Assembly: GCA_017893485.1 (NCBI GenBank)
Contig: JACEHZ010000375.1
Coordinates: forward strand, 1 to 64,000
DNA length: 64,000 nt
Reading direction: 5' to 3'
DNA from: Hemerocallis citrina
Lineage: Eukaryota > Streptophyta > Magnoliopsida > Asparagales > Asphodelaceae
The notes under the pieces are model-generated. The model was not told the DNA's origin. It did no database searches and saw nothing but the letters and a program-made list of their open reading frames with translations. Of this stretch, positions 12,201 to 24,200 are shown piece after piece (the first letter of the stretch is position 1; every line of letters begins with the position of its first letter). A program made the position numbers and the translations under genes.

Positions 12201-15200
12201 GAAGAACTCCCTCTCCAAAAGGGCGAGGAACACTCCTCCTAGAAGGCGAAGAAGATCCCCCTCTCCTAGGGGGCGAAGAAGCCACCAATCCCCAAGCGAC
12301 CACAGAAGAATTCCTCCCTGAGAAAGGAGGCATCCAACTCCAAACAGCAAAACAGCCCCAAGAAGAGGAAGGGAGGAGGAAGTACCCGTCACCAGAGCGG
12401 AGCTGCAAGAATTCAAAGATGAAGTTCTTCAAGCCCTTAACATAATTCCTCCCAAGACTCGACGACCCAGTCCTCACTGCTCTACCCCTCCACAACATGA
12501 AGAGTCCCATGGGTCCACTAGATCCGATCTGCAAAAGGATGTTGTCCTTCGACGCCACTGAAAGATGGAAGTTCGTCTAGCAATACTGAAGTAGGAAGAA
12601 AGAAAACAGGAAAAAAGATACCGTCCCGTTAGACCCCCCCTTCTCCAAGAAGATCATTGAGGCTCCTATCCCCATTAACTTCAAGATCCTAACATTTGAG
12701 CCGTACAATGGGGAAACCAACCCAGTAAACCACATCAAGAGTTTTAAAACTCGCATGATGATCCACCAAGCATCTGACTCCCTCCTATGCAAAACTTTCC
12801 CATCGACTTTGAACGGCTATGCACGAGAGCGGTTCTCTCGTCTCTCTCCAGGATCTATATTTCCTTCGACTAACTCGAGGAACTCTTCCTCACACTTCAT
12901 CACCAGTCGCAAATCAGAGAAAACCAGTGCTTCCTTGCTAGACCTGAAACAGAAGGACGGGGAGCCCCTCCAGAGCTATGTTCAGTGCTTCACGACCGAG
13001 TCCAGATCCATTCCCTCAGTCAATTCAACAGTGACCACTGTCGCCTTCAGGTACAATGTGAAACATGATGACCTCAAGGCTTCCCTCGTTAAAAGACCTC
13101 CTCGGAACTTCTTCGACCTTCTTCAAAGAGTCGAGAAGTACATCCGCGTCGAAAAGTAAATCCGCCCCCAAGAACAGAAGATACCTTCATCCGCGAACAA
13201 AAGGAAAGGCCCCAATGAAGATGAACCCCGAAAATTCCAGAAGGATGCCACGGGCCAGCATCGCCCACCTCCCATGCCTCGCTTTGAGAAATACACCCCA
13301 CTTAATGCCAGCATCTTCGCCATCCTCATGGAGGTTGACAAGGACGGGCTCCTTCGACCTCCGCCGAAGATGAATGCCCCGAGCAAGAGAAGAAATCAAA
13401 CTAAGTGGTGTACTTTCCACAAAGATCATGGTCACTTCACAGATGATTGTCGAGCCATCAAGGACGAGGTCAAAGCATTGCTCCGATGAGGATACCTCGC
13501 CAAATTTGCACAAGTGAACGATACTAAACCTCCACTCGTGAGGGGAGCCAACAAGCGAGCAGAGAGGCCAACTGAGTCCTAGGGATCGGGACGGATGAAG
13601 ATATTTCATGCTATTCATAGAGGACCAATGGGGGCGCCTCTAGCTCCTCAAGGAAAGCATTCGTCCGAGAGGTAAATTCAGTGCATAACATCACGCCTCC
13701 AAGAAGTACAGGAGCCAGCATCACATTCTCGGATCGAGAATTAGAAGGTGTCCGAACACCTTACCGCGACGCACTCGTAATCAGCATGTGTATGGCAACC
13801 ATGAAGTGCGTAGAGTCTCAGTTAACATCCTCTTCATGAATGTGTTCGAAGGCCTCAAGCTCAAGCGAGATCGCCTCAAGCCTGTCGGATACACTTTCCA
13901 TGGATTTTCTGGAGCACCTGTAATGATCAAAGGAAATGTTACCCTTGATGTAACCTTAGGAAAGGCTCCAACTACTCGTACAGAAGCATTACTTCATGGT
14001 GGTTGACAAGAAGTCCGCCTACAATTGCATATTCAGTCACCCGGGGCTAGCTGTAGCCTCAGCATACCACATGAAGATGAAGTTCCGCATGGCTACAGGA
14101 GTAGGGGAAGCCAAGGAAAGCCAAGAAGCTGCTCGGGCGTGCTACACCGCCACAATGGGGGGCTCGGTCCTCCCCCTCGATGCCTTAGAACTCCCTTTCA
14201 ATATGGGACAAACCAGCTCCGATCCCGCGGACGAACTAGCAGAAATTCCTTTCTCCGAAAAGAATCAAGCTAAGTGTTTCCGGGTGAGCAAGGCACTCCC
14301 CTGCCAAGTCAAGGAGCAACTCATCACCTGAATCAGGAAGAACCGGGACCTTTTCGCCTGGACAGCCGAAGACATGCCGGGCATTTCTGAAGGTCTAATT
14401 ATGCACCGCTTAAATGTAAATCGGGAAGACAAGCATGTCCAGCAGAAGCGCCGCAAATTTGCACCCGAGAGACAACACCATAAAGGAAGAGGTTCATCCA
14501 GGAAGTTAGCTGCCGAGCATAGACGCCTTGATAGATGCCACCTCAGGCCACGAGTTATTGAGCTTCATAGACGTATTTTGGGATACAATCAAATCTGAAT
14601 GTTTCCACCAAACTTCACGAAGACGTCCTTCATCACCAATCAAGAGATATATTGCTACCGAGTTATGCCATTCGAGCTGAAGAATGCCGAAGCTTCATAT
14701 CAACGCTTGGTGAACCAAGTCTTTAAAGAATAGATCGGCCGAAACATGGAAGTGTATGTGGATGATATGCTTGTAAAGAGCCTCAAGAGCCTCAGAAAAG
14801 AAGATCATGTGGCCGACCTCCAAGAAGCGTTCAATGTACTTCAGATCAACAACATGAAGCAGAACCTTTCGAAGTGTGCCTTCCGGGTCTCTTCGGAGAA
14901 GTTGGGTTTATGGTGAGTCAGAGGGGAATAGAAGCCAACCCTAAGAAGATCAAAGTCATACTTGACATGTCTCCCCCAACCACAATCAAAGAAGTTCAGA
15001 AGCTTACAGACCACCTTGCCGCCATCGGGCGTTTTCTCTCCAAGTCATGAGAGAAATGCCTCCCTTTCTTCAAAGCTCTTGAGGGAGCAAAAAAAATCGA
15101 GTGGAAGGAAGAGCAACAAGCAGCCTTTGAAAGTCTTAAAGAACACCTCACAAATCCTCCACTCCTAAGCAAACCTACACCAGAAGAAATCCTCTACCTC

Positions 15201-18200
15201 TATTTAGCTACTTCGGATCAAACCCTCAACGTGGTACTGATAAGAGAAGAAGATCGGGCGCAGAAGTCGATCTATTATGTGAACAAGGAGCTCCATGATG
15301 CCGAGCTTCGATATTCGAAGATGGAGAAAATGGCCATAACCTAGTAACAGCCGCCTGAAAGCTCAGACCATATTTTCAAACACACTCCATATGGGTCCTC
15401 ACCAATCAACCACTCAAGCAAGTCTTCTATAAGCCCGAAAGCCCCAGAAGACTCGTAAAGTGGTCCATTAAGTTAAGCCAACATGATATCATCTATCGCC
15501 CCAGAAACACAATTAAGGCCCAAGCCTTAGCCGAATTCATCGTCGAGAGCACAATTCATGATTCTCCCGAGGAAGGAGACAACCCCCCACTTTGGAGTGT
15601 CTACGTGGATGGATCCTCTTGCCTCGAAGGGAGTGGAGCCGGGGTTATTTTGATCGGTCCCGATGAGTTAATTCTCCAATACTCGTTGCGTCTTAGTTTC
15701 CCAGTTTCTAATAACGAGGCCGAGCATGAAGCCCTGATTGTCGGCCTCCTTCTAGCAAAGAAGGCAGGAGCACAAAGAATCGAGGTTTTCAGTGACTCCT
15801 AATTGGTGGTGAACCATATCAGAGGAGAATATGAGGCTAGGGATGATCGTATGGTCAAGTACTTGGCATATGTAAAGAAGATTATGTCCATCTTCAAAGA
15901 AGCTGAAGTCACTCGCATTCCGCAAGAAGAAAATAGGCAAGCAAACGCCTTCTCCAAGCTCGCCTCCTCATCATTTGACGGACTGAATCATAGTGTGCTG
16001 ATTGAAGTCCTACTCAAACCAAGCATTGAGGAAGAAACGCTGGAACTCATGCCTATAACCCCTCAAGCACCCGAAGATTGTTGGATAAAACATTTAGTCG
16101 ATTTCCTCGACAAAGGGATCCTCCCTGCGGACACCAAAGAATCAAGAAAGACTCGAGTAAGGGCTGAAAGGTACGTGCTCATAGAGGGGGTCCTCTGCAA
16201 GTGCTCCTACCCTCAAGTTGATGGTCGACCTTACCTTCGGTGCCTCTCTCCCGAAGAGGCCGACCATGCCTTGAAAGAAGTCCACGAAGGAATAGGCGGC
16301 AGTCATCTTGGTGCAAGGTCCCTGGAACGAAAAGTTCTTATTCATGGTTACTACTAGCCCACTCTCCTCTGCAATGCTCAAACTTATGTCCGCCAATGCA
16401 CCCCTATCAGAAACACTCCTCCATCAAGAGAATCCCCCAAGCCAACCTCAGCTCCATGTCAAGCCCCATCCCCTTCGCAATGTGGGGAATGGATTTACTC
16501 GTGCCCTTGGCCCTGCTACTGGATAGCGGTCTCTCTTAGTGGTCGCTATCGATTACTCTACAAAATGGATAGAGACAACCACTTGCAACAATTACCGAAC
16601 ACAAAGTCCAACAATTCTTCTAGAAGAACGTGGTTTGCGGGTTCAGGATCCCCCGCACACTAGTCAATGATAATGGAACCTAATTCGCTGACAAGGGGTT
16701 CCACAAGTTTTGCACCGATCTGAGTATTGAGCAGTGTTTCTCTTCAGTATCGCATCCCCAGACTAATGGTCAAGCCGAGAACGCCAAAAAATCTTGGATG
16801 GCCTCAAGAAGAGGCTTGGTGAAGCCCCGAGGGGACAATGGGTTGAAGAACTCCCGTGTACAATAGTCTTAATAGAACCACAAAAAGAAGCCCCACGGGA
16901 GAATCCCCGTTCAACTTAACTTTCGGCACAGAAGCTCTCATCCCTCTAAAAGTGGGAATACCTTCTCCTCGCCACCTTTCATTCAACGAAGAGCAAAACT
17001 CAAATGACATCCGAGCCAATTTAGACCTCCTCGAAAAAGTCCGAGAGAAGTCGATCCTCTGAAGAAACATCTACCAGCAGAGGGTAGAGAGATTCAACAG
17101 CAAGAGAGTTCGCCCGGCCAACATTCAGGAAGGAGACCTCATCCTCCAAAAGCTCGAGATATCGAACCCCCGAAAGAAGGGAAAGCTCACCCCTAACTGG
17201 GAAGGATCATACAGAGTCTCACAAGTGGTCTGCCCAAGAGCCTACCAACTTGAAGACTTGGCAGGGAAGAAGATATCCAGGACTTGGAACGCCAAGCACC
17301 TCATGAAATACAAAGAGAGCGCTTAACACCCTCACCTAGTAGTTAGTATCAAACATGTAATAAAAGCCGATGATTATAACGGTCACGACATGTAATAAAG
17401 GCTTGCATTCAAGTAACCGCATGGTTTGAATTTTTCAATAAAATTAGTCTTTTCATTTGCAAAATTTATTGTACAATTTAATACATGGTACACCCCCGAG
17501 CAGCAACACCATCCCTTCACTAAGCACTCCAATGGACAAGTGCGGGATCCATTTATAATCCATAAAATCGCACAGGCACACTTACCCCTGAGCAAGTGTG
17601 TGGGGGTATATCTCGCCGTACGAGTGCCTAACTCTGGACAAGTGTGAAGTCCACTCAAGTGTGCGGTGTTCGGTGTTCGGTGTTCCTAACCCTGGACAAG
17701 CCCATGCTCCCGAGCAAGTGTGCGGTGTTCGGCTCGCCATTTGAGTGCTCCCAAAACTCATTGTCACCTTGTTCAGAGTCCACTCACGATTCATAGAGCC
17801 GCTTTAACCACTTGCTCCCGAGCAAATATGCAGAGTTCGGCTCGCCATTCGATTGCTCCTGAAACAACCGCATGTCTAAAGAGACAATTCAAATGAGACG
17901 GTGCTCAAACACTTAGAAAAAATTTATGTTATTTCACAAAAAGAATTCGATTGTAAGTTTTATTGGAGAACAAGTCTCTACAAGATTACAAAGTTTCACT
18001 CAGCGCCATCTTTGACTCTTTCGTGGTAAAGGGATGATCCTCTTAAGGGATACATGCAGTCTACGGTTTTCAACAGGCACCCGAGCACTATTCCGTTCCC
18101 TCGAACCATCTGAAAGGATGTCCAAATCCGCGGATCAGGTCATACCCTCATGGCCTACTGTCCATGCCGCCTCTCCAACCGACGCTCCACTAGACGAACC

Positions 18201-21200
18201 GGCCACCCCACTTTGGGCATCTCCTGAATTTCGTGGGACCCAAGGTAAACGTAAAGCCAGTTCATGAAATGATCTCCCTTGAGCACGCACCTCACAAGAG
18301 CAAGAAGTGCTCCTAACATTGCCTCCCTCGAGATGTCGCTTCAACCGATGAATCTCTACCTCTTGTTCAACAAACCTCTCTTTCATAGTCATCATTCACC
18401 TTAAATTTCAAATGAGGCACACTGGCGTACGCTGAACCACTTAGTCGGGTCCCCTCCAAAAACTCAAGAATAGTTCTCAAATGAGCCGCTTCTAAGCCTC
18501 TCTCAGGCACCACATTCTTCAACTCGTCTCTTTCAGTAGTAGCTATAAGTAAAGAGCGACAAAGAACTTTAAGCTTCGCAGACTCTCTAGCGGACACTTA
18601 TACTGAAGGATGGTCCTCTACGCCAACCGGAGGTACCTCTCGGAGGATCTCTTCGTTATGCCTCGCTTCGGTATCCCTTCGAGTCAACAGTCTCCTCAAG
18701 TGGCCAAGTGGCCAAATTCTGTCTCCGCCTTAAAGAGCCTCTCCCGTGAACAAGAGAGCCCCAACTCCGTCACCTGGAGCTTGGAACGGAGGTTGGCAAT
18801 CTCGCGGTTGAGAGAGCCGCGTGCACATACACAACAACCTGCTAATGGAAAAGAACGATAATCACTCTAACTTGGCAACCAAGGTTACAGAATACACAAA
18901 AACTCGAGCTCAAATCCAACACAAAATGAGAAAAGAAATTTTATTGCAATGTAAAGATACATCAAGCGGTGACCAGTCCGCTATTAGGCATCCATACAAA
19001 AACAAAAACAAAAAACAAAGTGAAAACAACAAACTCAGAGAGAGGTTAAGGATCCACCTCAGTCGACGGCTCCAGAGGAAGAGAAGACTCGCCACTGATT
19101 CCCTCAACCGCCCCCGAACTCGCTCCAATCGCGGTCAAGGAATCTGCTACGACATCCTCCTCGGCGGCAGGATCTGCATCGTACAAGGAGTACCGCGAAC
19201 TATCGAAGTCAGAGACTCGCGCGCCAACGTGCCGAAGAACCATGGCATACGCCTTCTCTGTGTTCAAGGCCAGGAACCCCTCTACCTCGGCCATCGCCTG
19301 CTTCACAGCAGCCTCTCTCTCCTTTGCAGCACTCTCCTTCTCCCTGGCTGTCTGCTCCCTCTCTCAGGACACCTGCTCCATCGCCAAAGCTGACTCCAAC
19401 AGCGCAATCTGCATCGCCTAAGTCTCCGCTAGATGCCTCGCCGCCTCCAACTCCTTGGCGGTCCCTGTTACTCGCCGCCTTCAACTCCTGCTAAGTGGCA
19501 AGTGATCTACAAGAAGAAAAAGATTCAAAGTTACGAAAAGGAAAACAACTGCTATCGCTTCATAAAAAGTCTAATGCAAAAAGAAAAGTATAAAAATATA
19601 CCGCCATGTTAGCCCTGGCTATCTCCAAGGTAGAATCGCCTACTAACCCCGCAGCCATCGCCGCTCTATCCATCGGGGTCGCGAGGTGGTGAATTGCCAG
19701 CATGCAACTCGCCGAATCCCAAAGGAACCCGTCGTGCTTCATTACCCACCAATCGGGAACAAAAACCTTGTGCTCCTCTGTCAGTTCTTGTGCTCCTCCG
19801 CCAAAATTGCCTCATCCCTTGCAGTGAGGGGAGAAGCCTCGAATGCAAGAGCAACACCTAAGAAAAATCCCCCGACAGCAGGGGCAGTCAAAGGAGGCGG
19901 AAACTCCAAGTTCACCACCAGGGAGGCGCTTGCAAGTTCCCTTGCAACCTTCGCCGTCGTAGGTCTGGTAGCTGCTCTCTTCCTCTTCTTCTCTTCGGGG
20001 GCTTTGCCACTCAACCCATCGCGCTTGGCGATAATCACATCAAAATTCAAGCCAGCCACTCCTGTTAAACAAAAAATTAAGTGATGAGAAGAGAGAAAAG
20101 AATGAATAACTACAAAAGCAAAAGTAAAGTGCAAGTAAAAAACAAAGATGTGTACTAGAGTTGATCAGACTGAGACCCCCCTAAAGAGAAACTTCTCTGT
20201 CACCTCTCTTCAACCCAGAGCTGGCCGATCTAAAAGAATTCTAACCATCTCATCCTCCTATGTACTCAAAACCGGATCGGCCTTCGCTTTCTTCGGCACA
20301 TCCTCTCTCCACCTCGTGGGCATCTCCCATGGCTCACGACTTCGAATAAGAAAGTATTTGTCCCTTCAGTACTTGATCGAGTCAGGGTTGTCGATCAGCT
20401 TCACCCCCCAACGAGGAGTGAGATAGTATCTAAACTCCGACTTGCTCTTTTGGTGGATCTTGTAGAACTTCCTCAAAATGTTTAGTCGTGGCTCAATCCC
20501 AGCTGTCTGGCAGTGCAACACAAAGCTGTTCACATGTCTCCATATGTTCGGCATGTACTGAAAGGACTCAGAGTACCACTGCAGAACCTCTCACAAACGG
20601 GGGTAGGGGGAGACGAAGCCCGCAAGAAAGCATCGTACGGGAAGAAGTATGTGTCAGGGGAGGTCGGCGAACAAGCTTTAACACCGGGGCCCGGCAACAT
20701 AAGATCAAACTCCCATGGGATCATAAACACTCCCGTATACGGTATACTGCCCAAGTCTTCCTCCGTAAGCATCGAAGATATATCGTCCACCTCCGAGTGC
20801 TCACGAGGCTCATTCTCCGCATAGAGTGGCGTCATCCCATGCTCGACTCGCGATAATAGATTGTCAGAGTAATCTCGAATACTGCTGAGCCGCGATAATG
20901 GCCTACCCATCTCCCCTACTTCTCTTGATCTCTCTACAATCGTCTCGACTACAACTGACTCCGCCACTCTCTTCCCCTTGTCTGCTCTGGAAAGTGGAGC
21001 AGATGGTCGATCTCCACCATGGTTAGAAAGGGAGGGCTCGTCTCCCAAAGAAACCCTAGACATCTTTAATAAATATTATACATATGTATAAATATATAAA
21101 TATATTACCTTTGATGTGATAGTTATGATCGGAAAGTTCGCCGGAAAGAGAATACCCGCCGGAACACTTTGACAACATCGCCGGATAGAAAAAATTTGAG

Positions 21201-24200
21201 AAAATGAGAAAATGAGGAAGGAGTTAAGAGGGGGCGGGGGTTTTATAGAAAGGTAACTGTTGGACTCCCAAAGTAAATGGGCCACCAACAATAGGGGGAC
21301 GCCCAAAAGACTTGAGTCAAACGATCGGGAATACCAAACGACCCAATTGACTGGTCAATGGTCAATGGTCAACGGGACATGTGTCGCACTGCCGAAGCAT
21401 CGAAGTAGCTCAGATCCACGCGCTGAACAAACTTGCCCCCGATCAAAAAATATAGAAAAATCGTTGACCGGTCATCGGTCAACGGGACACGTGTCGCGCT
21501 ACCAAAGCATCAAAGTAGCTCAGAACCATGCACCGAACAAACGTGCCCCCGATCAAATTATGAAGGAAAACCGTTGACCAGTCAACGATTAACGGAACAC
21601 GTGTCGTGCTGCTGAAGCATCGAAGTACCTCGGATCCATGCGCCGAACAAATGTGCCCCAAATCAAAAAATAAAGGAAATTTGTTGACCGGTCAACGTCA
21701 ACGGTCAACGGTACACGTGTCGTGTTGCCGAAGCATCGAAGTAGCTCGGATCCATGCGCCGAACAACGTGCCCTCGACCAAAAAATGAAGGGAAACCATT
21801 TACCGGTCAACGGCCAACAATCACGTGTCGCGCTGCCAAAGCATCAAAGTAGCTTATATCTATGCGTAGAACAAACGTGCCCCGATCAAAAAATAAAGAA
21901 AAATCGTTGACCGGTCAACGATCAACGGTCAACGAGATAAGTGTCGCGTTGCCGAAGCATCAAAGTAGCGCAGATCCACGCACCGAACAAATTTCCCCGA
22001 TCGAAATTGGAGCAAAGCCCCGTTGACCGATACGGCAACACGTGTCAACCTGCCGAAGCACCAAAGTGGTTCGACGCAGCACCACGAGCAAACCTGCCCC
22101 CGATCGAAATGAGCGCAAATTGTTGTTGACTGGTCAACGGTCAATGCTTCTTTTCTGCCTTTCGATCTCCGTGATTTTCACGTCAATCATGATCAGCGCT
22201 CCAGATTTCGCCACGTCATCAGGTATTTAATTAATTCCTTTATTAAATTATTAAATCAAATTAATTATTTTAAAATTCCAAATATATAATTAAAAATTGT
22301 AAAAAAATAATTTAAAATTCTAAAAATAATTATTAATTCCGAAAAATAATTATTAAAATTTTTGAAAATTAATTATTAAATTTCAGAGATGGAATAAAAC
22401 ATTTGAAAAATGTTTTAAAATTGGAAAAAACATCAGAAAATCTAAAGAAGAAAAAATCCAAAAAATTCTAAAAATAATTATGGGTATTTTACAAACCTAG
22501 AATAACATCGTTACACCTTGAGCAAGATCCAAACGTCCCCGAGAACTCCGATAAAATCTGTAAACCCTTAAAATGGGCAAACTATTCCTCAAAGGCTATG
22601 AAACTCAGTCTTCGAGAGTGGGGGGCTTGTGATGAGTAAAAATAGAACCAAATTGGAACCATTCAAATCGAACACGAATCTTAAAGCTCTAAGGGGTAAA
22701 GCAATAATTTCACTAAAATGGGTCCGTAAATGGAAAATGGGCCTCTTTCAAGCCCAACAGTCCAAAACGGATCTGTCTTACTGGGTTGTCATACCAGCCA
22801 AATAAGAATGAGTCCAAATTATTTAAACTTATAACTACCCATAAGAGACGGTTCAAAAACTTATCTCTTATCCTGAAGGGAGTTTAAACTCTTCTCAACC
22901 ACTCTTATTTCTTCATGAAGAAGAGATAACTAGAGCTAGTATCAGGTCCTCCACTACCCAGACCCGGATCCGGTACCTCACTAGTCCAAAAATTGGACCC
23001 GGACCCTAACTTACAAGAACCAGGTCTGGGTCCGGGTCCTAGTTAAAAAAAATTACCCATCAGGTCCGGTAGTGGAGAATAAATATTTGTACTCAAGTAT
23101 TTTTGCACCCGATTCCCTACGATTCTAACAATTTTTGCACTTAAGTACATGAATTAATATTATATTTACACATCTATCTTCAACAATTAATTTTATATGT
23201 ATATTCCTATAACTCTATTATTCAAATTCTATATGTTTGGGGGTATTTTTTAACGGGTCCGGATCCAGGTCCGGATCGGTTCTATTTTTTAGAGAAATCA
23301 CTATCTTGAAACTGACCAAAGTGACTATAAATACCCCTCTACCTCCACCAATAATCAATATTTTACCCATATAAATCTCTCTGATAGTCTTTTTAATTTC
23401 TGACTTGAACATCAGAGGATCTGTCGTCGGAATAAACCCCGGGATTTCAGACTTTTTACAGGTCAGTGAAGGCGATCGTCACCACATGAATCAAATCCTA
23501 CAGCGCAAACGAGTCAGATCGAGAAGTTAATCGCAGTCAAAGTTAGTTAACACCGTTGAAAGTCAAAATGTTAGTTCTTGATTGATCCTCAAAAGAATCC
23601 ATCATCTGATTGCTCCCACACCGAAATAAGCAGCAATAATATGTTATTGTCTGATGATTTAATCCATTTCGCAGCCATTACTACAAATATACTCATAAAG
23701 ACCGAGTAATCAAATGTAAGTAACATGCATATCAATTTAGAACAAGAAATGATACATGAAAAACAGGAAGGGAACTGAAAGCAATACCTTGAGAGCAGGT
23801 TCGTCCCAGCATGGGAAACATCTTCTAGCTTCCACCGCCTCAAATTGTGTCACAGCCATATTCCTCTCTATCCCATCAACCATAAATTTGCTGTTTAATA
23901 AAAAAAACTCGACCTTAGTGTAAAAAAAAATTTAAAACATAAAGGCAGAAAGGCTCAACTGGAAAAAAAAATTAAAGATGATATGAAAGAGAGAGAAAAC
24001 GAGAAAATGAGAAAACGAGAGAATGTCAAAAAACAAAAAACAAAAAAACCATGAATTTATGATCATATAGAAAGAGAAATGCCATGAACTTGCTGTATTA
24101 TGTGCAACTACCATGAAACCTCTATTTGCCAAAAGGAAAAAATATGGCAGATATGATATGCCCAATTTTACCTTTACCGTTCATGGTGTCTAGATAATGC

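Larger units (their letters stand above)
11033..23638 (+). mobile_element. Element D: decayed Tat-type Ty3/Gypsy LTR retrotransposon
   Basis: LTRs at 11033-11719 and 22629-23638, flanked by the exact 5-bp duplication ATATG (11028-11032 and 23639-23643). A GCCGTCTGTGGGAAC primer-region string follows the left LTR, as in Tat-lineage elements. The order on the plus strand is gag, a protease remnant, RT, RNase H, integrase; then a 5.3-kb 3' region holds antisense coding sequence and a tandem array. Many stops and frameshifts show it is old. It lies antisense to the host gene. Confidence 0.88.

Noticed and set aside
12067..12558. 163-residue minus-strand frame
   Set aside because: Shadow of the Pro/Arg-rich gag N-terminal region of element D.
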